The notes under the pieces are model-generated. The model ran no database searches, was not told the DNA's origin, and saw nothing but the letters and a program-made list of their open reading frames with translations. Shown in pieces: positions 26,967-35,241 of a stretch of 64,000 bases of DNA. Every line of letters starts with the position of its first letter. Position 1 is the first letter of the stretch. Source of the DNA: Lachnospiraceae bacterium (GTDB lineage Bacteria; Bacillota; Clostridia; Lachnospirales; Lachnospiraceae); NCBI GenBank assembly GCA_021203305.1, contig JAJQBK010000006.1, forward strand, positions 1-64,000, given 5' to 3'. A program made the translations under genes and the position numbers.

Positions 26967-27287
26967 ATGGACGAGCAGGAAAAATATTTGTGGATTCGTC
27001 TGCCAAAGGAGATTGATCACTACCATGTGGAGAGCCTCGGCAGAAGGGTGGACAGAGAGCTTTTGCAAAAGCCGGTGGAATGTCTGGTATTTGATTTTAA
27101 GGACACCGAATTTATGGACAGTTCCGGGGTGGGCCTGGTGATGGGGCGCTACCGCACAATCCGGACCTTTGGCGGCAGGGTCTTCCTGGCCAACGAGAGC
27201 CGCAGGATACGGCAGATGTTTCAGGCCAGCGGTGTATATGAATTTGCCGCCCCGCTTGCGGATACAGAGAAGGAGGAGGAAAAATAA
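26967..27287 (+). CDS. spoIIAA: Anti-sigma-F factor antagonist SpoIIAA
   Basis: A STAS-domain protein of 106 residues. The motif TEFMDSSGVGLVMGRY contains the Ser (residues 52-53) that SpoIIAB phosphorylates; the dephosphorylated form releases sigma-F in the forespore. ATG 26967 follows AGGAGG. The gene starts the classical spoIIAA-spoIIAB-sigF operon and its stop directly precedes the spoIIAB start (TAAATG). Confidence 0.95.
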   Translation: MDEQEKYLWIRLPKEIDHYHVESLGRRVDRELLQKPVECLVFDFKDTEFMDSSGVGLVMGRYRTIRTFGGRVFLANESRRIRQMFQASGVYEFAAPLADTEKEEEK

Positions 27288-27908
27288 ATGGGGGACCATT
27301 TGGAAAGAGAAAAGAAGGCTGTCGGTGAGAGGCAGGTAGCTGTGGGAGAAGAAAAGAAGGCTGTCGGTGAGTGGCAGACAGCTGTGGGAGAAGAAGAAAA
27401 AGGAACTGTTGATGAGGCGCGGGAGCCTTCAGAAACAGAGGGAACGCTTGTCAATGAGATGCGCCTGTGTTTTCTGTCAAGGGGAGAAAATGAGAGCCTG
27501 GCCAGACTGGCGGTGGCGGGGCTGATCGCTCCCTATGACCCCACGATGGATGTGCTGGACGATATCAGAACCGCGGTGTCAGAGGCGGTGACCAACGCCA
27601 TCATTCATGGATATGAGGGAAAGGAGGATGGGATCGTCTATGTGTCCGCCCTTTTGTACAGGAGGGAGGATCAAAGCTGTCTGCTGAGAGTTGACGTGGA
27701 GGACACGGGGGTGGGAATTGAGGATGTGGAAAAGGCCATGGAACCGCTCTATACCACAGCGGCGGACGGAGAGCGGGCTGGGATGGGCTTTGCTTTTATG
27801 GAGGCCTTTACGGACAGGCTTGAGGTGGAATCGGAGCCGCGCAGGGGGACATGCGTATCCATGTGGAAGGAACTGACCGGGCCGGAGGCCTCAGCCCATG
27901 AAGGATAA
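27288..27908 (+). CDS. spoIIAB: Anti-sigma-F factor SpoIIAB with an N-terminal heptad-repeat extension
   Basis: Residues 55-206 form a normal SpoIIAB: NEMRLCF start, the GHKL ATPase N-box AVSEAVTNAIIHGYEG, G1 VEDTGVGIED and G2 GERAGMGFAFMEAF. Ahead of this is a roughly 54-residue extension that ordinary SpoIIAB proteins lack, built of seven-residue units KKAVGER, QVAVGEE, KKAVGEW, QTAVGEE and EKGTVDE (residues 9-43). ATG 27288 has GGAGGAGG upstream, so the extension is probably translated. It is highly charged and could form a helix. Kinase and sigma-F-binding residues look intact. Confidence 0.92.
   Translation: MGDHLEREKKAVGERQVAVGEEKKAVGEWQTAVGEEEKGTVDEAREPSETEGTLVNEMRLCFLSRGENESLARLAVAGLIAPYDPTMDVLDDIRTAVSEAVTNAIIHGYEGKEDGIVYVSALLYRREDQSCLLRVDVEDTGVGIEDVEKAMEPLYTTAADGERAGMGFAFMEAFTDRLEVESEPRRGTCVSMWKELTGPEASAHEG
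27312..27395 (+). repeat. Two 42-bp direct repeats coding for the SpoIIAB heptads
   Basis: The unit beginning AAGAAGGCTGTCGGTGAG occurs twice at a 42-base spacing, each made of two related 21-base halves. Its length equals the valS repeat unit but the sequences are unrelated. Confidence 0.8.
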
Positions 27909-28560
27909 GGCGGAATTCATTGAGGAAAATCTGGGGCTGGTGCGTTTTGTCTGCCGGAAATTCCAGAACCGTGGGCTGGACATGGAGGATGTGTTTCAGG
28001 CGGGCTGCGTGGGCCTGTGCAAGGCGGCGGAGGGATTTAAGGAGGAGCTGGGACTTCAGTTTTCCACCTACGCGGTTCCCCTGATCATCGGCGAAATCCG
28101 TCAGCTGGCCAGGAATAGCAGTCCGGTACATATGAGCAGAGGCGCCAGGGAAAAGCAAAAGCGTTTACAGGAGGCGGGGCAGACGCTTTCGCAGACGCTG
28201 GGAAGGGAGGCGAAAATCAGCGAGATGGCCGACGCGGCGGGGCTGACCCCGCAGGAGGCTCTGCTTTTGATGGAGGCCGCGGGACCGGCGGAGAGTCTGG
28301 AGGCAGGCGCCTTCGGGGAGGGGACGGAGAAAATCCGTCAGCTGCCGGATGAGAGAAACGAGGTTTCAGGGCTTTTGGACAGGATGCTGTGCCGCCAGCT
28401 TTTGAGGGAGCTTTCCTCTGTGGAGCGTATTCTGATCACCATGCGGTATTTTCAGGGGAAAAATCAGGCGCAGGTGGGGGAAAGGCTGCACATGACCCAG
28501 GTACAGGTCAGCCGGATGGAAAAGAGGATTCTGAAGAAACTGAGGGAGAGGGCTTTGTGA
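27898..28560 (+). CDS. sigF: Sporulation sigma factor F
   Basis: A sigma-70 family protein of 220 residues with region 2 (MEDVFQAGCVGLCKAAEGF), region 3 and a region 4 helix-turn-helix (MTQVQVSRMEKRILKKLRE). It directs forespore-specific transcription and is held inactive by SpoIIAB. ATG 27898 overlaps the spoIIAB stop by 11 bases. Order, overlap and length match sigF of other endospore formers. Confidence 0.95.
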   Translation: MKDKAEFIEENLGLVRFVCRKFQNRGLDMEDVFQAGCVGLCKAAEGFKEELGLQFSTYAVPLIIGEIRQLARNSSPVHMSRGAREKQKRLQEAGQTLSQTLGREAKISEMADAAGLTPQEALLLMEAAGPAESLEAGAFGEGTEKIRQLPDERNEVSGLLDRMLCRQLLRELSSVERILITMRYFQGKNQAQVGERLHMTQVQVSRMEKRILKKLRERAL

Positions 28561-28652
28561 ACAGGAATTTTGTGAAAATGTTACCAGATAAACTGCTGAA
28601 TAAACCGCTGAATAAATCAGCTGAACAAATTACCGCTGAAATTATCAAATAA
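28557..28652 (+). CDS. Possible 31-residue ORF after sigF
   Basis: A GTG overlapping the sigF stop opens a frame with GAGAGG upstream and a basic, Lys/Asn-rich product. The DNA is AT-rich and made of imperfect CGCTGAA-ATAAA direct repeats that continue beyond the ORF, so it may be non-coding. Confidence 0.2.
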   Translation: MNRNFVKMLPDKLLNKPLNKSAEQITAEIIK

Positions 28653-28692
28653 ATTTACGCTGAAATTTACCAAATAAATTCTCAGATATTGG

Positions 28693-28721
28693 TTGATTTT
28701 TGTCAAAATTACAGGTAGAAT
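28693..28721 (+). promoter_or_regulatory. Sigma-A promoter of the hydrogenase operon
   Basis: TTGATT (28693-28698) and TAGAAT (28716-28721) with 17-base spacing, about 55 bases before the flavoprotein start. No Rex-type operator was recognised. Confidence 0.55.
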
Positions 28722-28775
28722 AAATCAAATACGTTACGATTTGCCAATACGTGGAAAATGTGGAGAGGTAGACAA

Positions 28776-30608
28776 ATGAACAGATTGGAAATGCCCTCGC
28801 CCGCAAAGGCGAGAACCGTAATGGAGCAGCTGTACAAGGATCTGGAGCGCCGGGTGGCCTCCAATCTTGTGGGGATCTGCCCCATTGACATGTCCAGAGC
28901 TTTTCTGGAGCTTTGCCACGCTCAGTCCTGCGGGAAGTGTACGCCCTGCCGGGTGGGACTGGGGAATTTGAAGAACATGCTGCAGAAGGTGCTGGACGGC
29001 GAGGCGGATATGGATATGATCGATCAGATCCGCGATACGGCGGCCGCCATCATGGAGACGGCGGACTGCGCCATCGGCTATGAGGCAGCGGAGGTCATCT
29101 ATAACGGAGTGGAGACCTTCCGTGAGGATTATGAGGCTCATATCAGGAACGGCCGCTGCACCTGCAGTTATGGTCAGCCGGTGCCCTGCGTGGCTTATTG
29201 TCCCGCGGGCGTGGACATTCCCGGATATATCGCTCTGATCAGGGAGGAGCGCTACGCGGACGCCATCCGTCTGATTCGCAAGGATAATCCTTTTCCGACC
29301 ACCTGCGGCTTTATCTGTGAGCACCCCTGCGAGACCAAGTGCCGCCGCAGAATTGTGGATGACGCGGTCAATATCCGGGGCTTAAAGCGGATGGCGGCGG
29401 ATTATGCGGGAGAGGTGGAGCCGCCCGAATGTGCTCCCTCCACAGGAAAACGCATCGCCATTGTCGGCGGCGGGCCCTGCGGCCTGAGCACGGCTTATTA
29501 TTTGCAGCTGATGGGGCATCAGACCACTGTTTATGAGATGCTGCCGAAGCTGGGCGGCATGCTCAGATACGGCATTCCCAGCTACCGTCTGCCAAAGGAC
29601 CGGCTGGACCAGGATATCGAGGCGATTTTAAAAACCGGTGTGGAGGTTGTTTATAATACCAGGATTGGTGAGAAGATCACCATGGATGACCTGAGAGAAC
29701 AGTATGACGCCGTCCTGATTACGATAGGCGCCAGCACGGACAAGAAGCTGGAGGTAGAGGGCGAGGACGCCGAGGGCGTCATGTCCGCGGTACAGCTTCT
29801 GCGGGGCGTGGGTCTTGGCACTCCCGTGGATCTGACCGGCCAGGAGGTCGTGGTGGTAGGCGGCGGCAACGTGTCCATGGACGCGGTGCGGACCTCGATC
29901 CGCCTGGGCGCGAAGAAGGTCTCTATTGTTTATCGGCGCAGGGTGGCGGATATGACCGCGCTCCCGGCGGAGATTGAGGGAGCTATGTCGGAAGGCGTTC
30001 AGATGCGGACTCTGATGGCCCCTGTGAAAATTTCTGTGGATGAGGAGGGCAGGGTCAACGGCCTGTGGGCGAGACCACAGATGATCAGTACCGTCAAGGG
30101 AGGCCGGGCCAGTGTGAAGCCCAACGGTGAGGAAGAGGTACTGATTCCCTGCCGGACACTGATTGTGGCCATCGGCCAGGACATCGAATACCAGCACTTT
30201 GAGGCGGCGGGCGCGGCTGTCTCCAGAGGACGTTTTCAGGCGGATCAGACCGCGGCGGTGAAAGGAATGCCGGGCGTCTTTACGGCGGGAGACTGCTCCT
30301 CCGGGCCGGCTACTGTGATAAGGGCCGTGGGGGCCGCCAAGGTGGCGGCTGCCAGTATTGATACATACCTGGGATATCATCATCCGATTTCCTGTGACGT
30401 GGATATTCCCATTCCCAGTATTGACGACCGCACACCGTGCGGCAGGGTGAATATCGAAGAGAGAGAGGCCTGTGATAGAGTCTGCGATTTCGAGGGTGTG
30501 GAGATACCGATGACAAGAAAGGAGTGCTTGCAGGAGGCGGGCCGTTGCCTGCGCTGTGATCACTTTGGTTATGGAGCATTCAAAGGAGGGCGGAAGAGCG
30601 TATGGTAA
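28776..30608 (+). CDS. NuoF-tail/GltD-like NAD(P)H oxidoreductase, hydrogenase partner
   Basis: The N-terminal part (about residues 30-120) is the NuoF C-terminal iron-sulfur domain with SCGKCTPCRVG. Next come GltD-type 4Fe-4S cysteines (CPAGVDIPGYI, CEHPCETKCRRR) and a two-dinucleotide reductase: FAD motif AIVGGGPCGLSTAYY and NAD(P) motif VVVVGGGNVSMDA. A last Cys pair (CLRC) ends the protein. It lacks the NuoF FMN/NADH domain itself. It overlaps the [FeFe] hydrogenase gene by 7 bases, so it probably supplies or accepts electrons between NAD(P)H and the hydrogenase. Clostridial hydrogenase genes beside GltD-like genes have been noted in surveys. ATG 28776 with GAGAGGTAG fits better than ATG 28758. 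Confidence 0.85.
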   Translation: MNRLEMPSPAKARTVMEQLYKDLERRVASNLVGICPIDMSRAFLELCHAQSCGKCTPCRVGLGNLKNMLQKVLDGEADMDMIDQIRDTAAAIMETADCAIGYEAAEVIYNGVETFREDYEAHIRNGRCTCSYGQPVPCVAYCPAGVDIPGYIALIREERYADAIRLIRKDNPFPTTCGFICEHPCETKCRRRIVDDAVNIRGLKRMAADYAGEVEPPECAPSTGKRIAIVGGGPCGLSTAYYLQLMGHQTTVYEMLPKLGGMLRYGIPSYRLPKDRLDQDIEAILKTGVEVVYNTRIGEKITMDDLREQYDAVLITIGASTDKKLEVEGEDAEGVMSAVQLLRGVGLGTPVDLTGQEVVVVGGGNVSMDAVRTSIRLGAKKVSIVYRRRVADMTALPAEIEGAMSEGVQMRTLMAPVKISVDEEGRVNGLWARPQMISTVKGGRASVKPNGEEEVLIPCRTLIVAIGQDIEYQHFEAAGAAVSRGRFQADQTAAVKGMPGVFTAGDCSSGPATVIRAVGAAKVAAASIDTYLGYHHPISCDVDIPIPSIDDRTPCGRVNIEEREACDRVCDFEGVEIPMTRKECLQEAGRCLRCDHFGYGAFKGGRKSVW

Positions 30609-32344
30609 ACCTGACGATTGATAATATACAAGTGTCCGTTCCGGAGGGAACCAGTATTCTGGACGCGGCCAGACAGGCGGGAATCCGGATTCCGACCCTG
30701 TGCTATTTAAAGGATCTGAATGAGCTCGGCTCCTGCCGCGTCTGCGTGGTGGAGATAGAGGGCAAGGAGAAGCTGGTAGCCTCCTGCAATAACGTGGTGG
30801 AGGAGGGCATGGTGATTTCCACCAACAGCCCCAAGGTTATCAAAAACCGCAAAAAGAATGTGCAGATGCTTTTGAGCCAACATGAGACCAACTGCGCATT
30901 CTGTATCCGCAATGGGAACTGCTCTCTGCAGAGTGTTGCCAAGGAGCTGAACGTTCTGGATGTGCCTTTCGAGAAGCATATTGAGAAATCTGACTGGAAC
31001 CGTAAATTCCCACTGATCCGGGACAACAGCAAGTGCATCAAGTGCATGCGCTGCGTGGAGATCTGCGATAAGGTGCAGGGCGTCCATATCTGGGACACTA
31101 ACGGCACCTCTGACAGACTCAGCGTGACCGTGCGGGGCAACCGTAAGATCGAGGACACGGAGTGTACCCTTTGCGGTCAGTGCATTACCCACTGCCCGGT
31201 GGGAGCGTTGCGCGAGAGGGACGATACGGACCGCGTGTGGGACGCCATCGGCGATAAGCGTAAGATTACCGTGGTGCAGGTGGCGCCGGCGGTGCGTGCG
31301 GCCTGGGGCGAGGAGCTGGGGCTTTCCAGGGAGGAAGCCACCATGGGCAGGATTGCGGACGCCCTTCGCCGGATTGGCTTTGACTACGTCTTTGACACCG
31401 TGTTTACCGCGGATCTGACGATTATGGAGGAGGGGACGGAGTTTATTGACCGTTTCTCTAAAGGAGACACGGCGAAGATGCCCATGTTTACCTCCTGCTG
31501 CCCGGGCTGGGTCCGGTATATCAAATCCCAGTATCCGGAGCTGACAGACCGGCTTTCCAGCGCCAAGTCGCCTCAGCAGATGTTCGGCGCGGTGATGAAG
31601 ACCTTCTTCGCGCAGCAGATCGGAGCGTCCCCGGAGGATATGGTGACGGTTTCCATCATGCCCTGTACCGCCAAGAAGGGCGAGGTCAATATGGAGCTCT
31701 TCTATGAGGAATATCAGGGGCATGACGTGGATATCTCCCTGACCACAAGGGAGCTGAACCGCATGATCCGCACGGCTCATATTGATCCGAAGAGTCTGAA
31801 GGATGTGGAATGCGATCAGCTGATGCGGGACGGCACCGGCGCGGGTGTGATTTTCGGCACCACGGGCGGCGTCATGGAGGCGGCTCTGCGCAGCGCTTAT
31901 TATCTGCTGGTGGGTGAAAACCCGGATATTGACATATTTAAGGAGACCAGGCCGGCGGTTTATCTGCAGGGCTGGACCGAGGCGGTATATCATATCAAGG
32001 GGCTGGAGATTAAGACGGCGGTGACCAGCGGCCTGGGCAACACCGGGAAGCTCATCGAGGCGCTCAAGCGCGGCGACGTGCATTATGATTTCGTGGAGAT
32101 CATGGCCTGCCCGGGCGGCTGCGCGGGCGGCGGCGGACAGCCCATCCACGATGGCGAGGAGCTGGCGGTGGAGCGTGGCGGGACGCTGCGCAGTCTGGAC
32201 AAAGAAGCGCCCACTCGGTTCTCTCATGAGAATCAGGACGTGCAGAAGCTGTATGAGAGCTTCTTCGGCGAGCCCAACGGGCACAAGTCGCATCAGCTCT
32301 TGCATACCGACCATCACGCCTGGGAGATGCCTCGGAAATACTGA
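30602..32344 (+). CDS. [FeFe] hydrogenase, catalytic subunit with N-terminal iron-sulfur domains
   Basis: The enzyme makes or oxidises H2. All three H-cluster motifs are canonical: TSCCPGW (residues 297-303), MPCTAKKGE (353-361) and MACPGGCAGGG (501-511). The N-terminus holds a 2Fe-2S site (C34, C45, C48, C62), the His-Cys cluster (H94, C98, C101, C107) and two 4Fe-4S motifs (CIKCMRCVEIC, CTLCGQCITHC). At 580 residues it is a group A enzyme with four accessory clusters. It is coupled to the upstream flavoprotein. Maturation genes hydEFG are not in the window. Confidence 0.96.
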   Translation: MVNLTIDNIQVSVPEGTSILDAARQAGIRIPTLCYLKDLNELGSCRVCVVEIEGKEKLVASCNNVVEEGMVISTNSPKVIKNRKKNVQMLLSQHETNCAFCIRNGNCSLQSVAKELNVLDVPFEKHIEKSDWNRKFPLIRDNSKCIKCMRCVEICDKVQGVHIWDTNGTSDRLSVTVRGNRKIEDTECTLCGQCITHCPVGALRERDDTDRVWDAIGDKRKITVVQVAPAVRAAWGEELGLSREEATMGRIADALRRIGFDYVFDTVFTADLTIMEEGTEFIDRFSKGDTAKMPMFTSCCPGWVRYIKSQYPELTDRLSSAKSPQQMFGAVMKTFFAQQIGASPEDMVTVSIMPCTAKKGEVNMELFYEEYQGHDVDISLTTRELNRMIRTAHIDPKSLKDVECDQLMRDGTGAGVIFGTTGGVMEAALRSAYYLLVGENPDIDIFKETRPAVYLQGWTEAVYHIKGLEIKTAVTSGLGNTGKLIEALKRGDVHYDFVEIMACPGGCAGGGGQPIHDGEELAVERGGTLRSLDKEAPTRFSHENQDVQKLYESFFGEPNGHKSHQLLHTDHHAWEMPRKY

Positions 32345-32443
32345 GAAGGGTGTTCCTGATGTCGTTACTATTCACTTTGTATGAAATAAAAAACACGCAA
32401 AGAGAAAGTTAATGTAGCAATGGAAGCGAAGATATAGTAAAAT

Positions 32444-32477
32444 GGTTTCGGCAGACTAACCTCTGCCAGAACCTTTT
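32444..32477 (+). terminator. Terminator-like hairpin after the hydrogenase operon
   Basis: GGTTTCGGCAGA pairs with CTGCCAGAACC (2-base internal mismatch), followed by TTTT. A possible promoter (TTAATG, TATAGT) lies immediately before it, so the hairpin could also be the first stem of a downstream leader. Confidence 0.5.
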
Positions 32478-32640
32478 GTGTAAATGCGAAAGACAGAACA
32501 GCCATTTACCGGATATGACGGAATAGGAGGCCGCTGCCACGTCGGATAGGAGGCAATGCTTTTGCACATGTGGAGCGGAGAACCACGAATCATAACGCTG
32601 GATGCTGTATTCTGCGGAACAGTCAATGATGGAGGAGATT
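32478..32640 (+). promoter_or_regulatory. Possible structured leader of the ABC importer genes
   Basis: GTAAATG and CATTTAC (about 32480-32510) are perfect complements, and two GGATAGGAGGC-like direct repeats follow. I could not match this to a known riboswitch class such as TPP, cobalamin, Moco or guanidine-I. Confidence 0.3.
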
Positions 32641-33768
32641 ATGAAAAAGAAATTACTGGCAATGATGTGCTCTCTGGTAATGGTGTGCGGCCTGTTTGGC
32701 GGCTGCGACGGCAGCACTCAGACCACGACAGAGGAGACCGTGGAAACAGAAGCGGAGATGGAGACCTCTGAGGATGAGAAAACGACAGATGAAACCGCAC
32801 AGGCAGAGGCTGATGCGGAGACAGAGGACACATCAGTCGGGGAAGAAGAGGAAGCGACACTGACAGATGATACTGTAATCCGCATCGGTTCCCTGTCCGG
32901 CCCTACAACAATGGGACTGGTGCAGCTGATGGAGGATTCCGGGAACGGTGAATCTGTCGGCAATTATGAGTTTACCATCGCCACCGCCGCGGATGAGATT
33001 ACCACAGCGTTGGTAAAAGGCGAACTGGATATTATCCTGATTCCCGCCAACGCGGCCAGCACTCTTTACAATAAAACGGAGGGCGGTGTGACTGTACTGG
33101 ATATCAACACGCTGAGCGTACTTTACCTGGTGACGGGAGACGAGACGGTGAACAGCATCGAGGATCTGAGCGGCAGGACAGTATATCTGCCCAGCAAGGG
33201 TACCACGCCGGATTACGCACTGCAGTATTTGCTGGCCGGTTACGGCGTCACGGACTGCACGCTGGAATATAAGTCTGAGTCTTCCGAGGTGGCGGCAATT
33301 CTCGCGGAGGATCCCACGGCCATCGGTCTGCTTCCCCAGCCCTTTGTGACGGTGGCCTGCAATCAGAATGAAGCCCTGCGGGTAGCTGTGGATATCAATG
33401 AGGCCTGGAATACGCTGCAGGAGCAGCAGGGCACGGACAATGCACTGGTTACCGGCGTGACCATCGTACGCACCGAGTTTCTGGAGGAGCATGAGGAAGC
33501 AGTCCTGAATTTCATGTCGGAAAGGAAAGCCAGCGCCGAGGAGGCGATAACGGATGTGGAGCATACCGCGGAGCTGGTGGCGGAGGCCGGTATCGTGGGC
33601 AGCGCTGCCATTGCTGAGAAAGCTATCCCGGAGTGCAATATCGTCTATATTGACGGGGAAGAAATGAAAGAGAAGCTTTCCGGTTATCTGGAGGTGCTCT
33701 ATTCCCAGAGCCCGGATATGGTGGGCGGTGCGCTGCCGGGGGAGGACTTTTACTATATTGCGGAATAA
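32641..33768 (+). CDS. ABC transporter substrate-binding lipoprotein (NitT/TauT-like)
   Basis: A lipoprotein signal with lipobox VCGLFGGC is followed by a very acidic linker of about 60 residues and a periplasmic-binding fold (IRIGSLSGPTTMGLVQLM, ALVKGELDIILIPANAAS, LSGRTVYLPSKGTTPDYAL) of the SsuA/ThiY/NitT type. It should capture an unidentified small organic or anionic solute. ATG 32641 has GGAGGAG upstream; the frame extends further without support. Its end overlaps the start of the permease-ATPase gene. Confidence 0.8.
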   Translation: MKKKLLAMMCSLVMVCGLFGGCDGSTQTTTEETVETEAEMETSEDEKTTDETAQAEADAETEDTSVGEEEEATLTDDTVIRIGSLSGPTTMGLVQLMEDSGNGESVGNYEFTIATAADEITTALVKGELDIILIPANAASTLYNKTEGGVTVLDINTLSVLYLVTGDETVNSIEDLSGRTVYLPSKGTTPDYALQYLLAGYGVTDCTLEYKSESSEVAAILAEDPTAIGLLPQPFVTVACNQNEALRVAVDINEAWNTLQEQQGTDNALVTGVTIVRTEFLEEHEEAVLNFMSERKASAEEAITDVEHTAELVAEAGIVGSAAIAEKAIPECNIVYIDGEEMKEKLSGYLEVLYSQSPDMVGGALPGEDFYYIAE

Positions 33769-35236
33769 GAAAATCATCCGAAAATTTATCATCATCCTGG
33801 GGTGGCTGCTTCTATGGCAGCTTTTAAGCCTGTGGGTGGACAACCAGATCCTCTTAGTAGGGCCGGTCACAACCATGGCTGCCCTCTTTAAGAGGGTCGT
33901 CACCTTTACGTTCTGGAAAACCATCTGGTTTTCCTTTTTGCGCATTGGGGCGGGTTTCCTGCTGGGATTTTCTGTGGGCTTTCTGCTGGCGGTGCTCAGC
34001 GCCAGGTTTCAGATTCTGGAGGAGATTTTCAGCCCTTTTATGACGCTGATTAAGGCGGTGCCGGTGGCGTCCTTTGTGGTGCTTTTCCTGATCTGGTGGC
34101 ATTCCCATGTGCTGGCGGTGGCCATCAGCTTCTGCGTGGTGCTGCCGCAGATTTATATCAGTACATTGCAGGGCCTGAAAAGCGCAGACAAAGAGCTTCT
34201 GGAGATGGCAAAGGTGCTGCATGTACCATTATGGAACCGATGCTTTTATATTTATCGTCCTGCCTTAAATCCTTTCCTTACCGCCAGTCTTCGCATCGTG
34301 GTGGGTATGAGCTGGAAGTCCGGCGTGGCCGCGGAGGTCATCGGCACTCCGGATTTTTCTATCGGCGAGGGCCTGTATATGGCGAAGATTACGCTGGATA
34401 CGGCAGGAATCCTGGCCTGGAGCGCGGTGATTATTCTGATCAGTATTTTGTGTGAAAAAGCGTTGCTGAAGCTGTGGGAAAAGTTTATGGCTTGGGAGCC
34501 GCCCTGCAGAACCGTAAAACGGAGCGCTTATGATCGAATTCGGGAGAGGAAAATCAACAGTAGCTCCGAAGTTTCCTCTGTGTTGGCAATGAAAGCCGGA
34601 GAGCCAGAGGCAACAGAAAGCTGTCATCAAACGGAAGAGCAGATAGAAAAACGAAATACAGACTGTGAAGAACGAAACGATATCAGGAAGGAACATAAAT
34701 CACAAGATGCTCAGGTTAGTATCCTGACGATAAAACATCTATACAAATCCTACGGCGCCAACGAGGTTCTCAAAGACTTCTCTGCCTCCTATGCCCCGGA
34801 CGAGACCATCCGCTTTACCTGGCCTTCCGGCGGCGGCAAGACCACCCTCTTTCGCCTGATTGCGGGTCTCGAACCGGCTGACGCCGGAGAAATCGATCTG
34901 CGCGGCAGCCGCCTGACCATGCTCTTTCAGGAGGATCGTCTGTGCATGGATTATGACGCTCTGACCAACGTCTCCATGGTGACCGGCAGTAAAGCGGCTG
35001 CGGCGGAATATTTAAAAGACCTGCTTCCGGAAGAAGACGGAAAGAAGCCCTGCGCTGAGCTTTCCGGCGGTATGCGGCGCAGAGTGGCTCTGGCCAGAGC
35101 CCTGGCTGTTCCGGCGGATATCGTGATTTTGGATGAGCCCTATACAGGCCTGGATGAGGAAAACCGGCAGAACGTGGCAGCCTGTATTGAAAAGCACAGC
35201 ACCGGGAAGCTGGTGCTGATGGCCACTCATATCTGA
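33758..35236 (+). CDS. Fused ABC permease and ATPase, with altered Walker A and truncated C-terminus
   Basis: Residues 1-255 are a NitT/TauT-type permease with about six helices and the cytoplasmic loop motif (LLEMAKVLHVPLWNR). A charged, low-complexity linker (about 255-325) joins it to an ATPase domain containing a Q-loop (MLFQEDRL), signature LSGGMRRRVALARAL and Walker B VILDEPYTGLD. Two oddities: Walker A reads WPSGGGKTT (residues 355-363), with Trp in place of the first Gly; and the protein stops two residues after the H-loop (MATHI), about 20 residues short. The start is TTG 33758 behind GGGGGAGG; GTG 33728 is possible. Transport activity is doubtful. Confidence 0.75.
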   Translation: MRNKKIIRKFIIILGWLLLWQLLSLWVDNQILLVGPVTTMAALFKRVVTFTFWKTIWFSFLRIGAGFLLGFSVGFLLAVLSARFQILEEIFSPFMTLIKAVPVASFVVLFLIWWHSHVLAVAISFCVVLPQIYISTLQGLKSADKELLEMAKVLHVPLWNRCFYIYRPALNPFLTASLRIVVGMSWKSGVAAEVIGTPDFSIGEGLYMAKITLDTAGILAWSAVIILISILCEKALLKLWEKFMAWEPPCRTVKRSAYDRIRERKINSSSEVSSVLAMKAGEPEATESCHQTEEQIEKRNTDCEERNDIRKEHKSQDAQVSILTIKHLYKSYGANEVLKDFSASYAPDETIRFTWPSGGGKTTLFRLIAGLEPADAGEIDLRGSRLTMLFQEDRLCMDYDALTNVSMVTGSKAAAAEYLKDLLPEEDGKKPCAELSGGMRRRVALARALAVPADIVILDEPYTGLDEENRQNVAACIEKHSTGKLVLMATHI

Positions 35237-35241
35237 CAACC

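Noticed and set aside
30707-32317. 536-codon minus-strand frame opposite the hydrogenase gene
   Set aside because: A shadow of the hydrogenase gene's codon bias; low-complexity His/Arg/Leu product, no start signal, and the plus strand has all H-cluster motifs.
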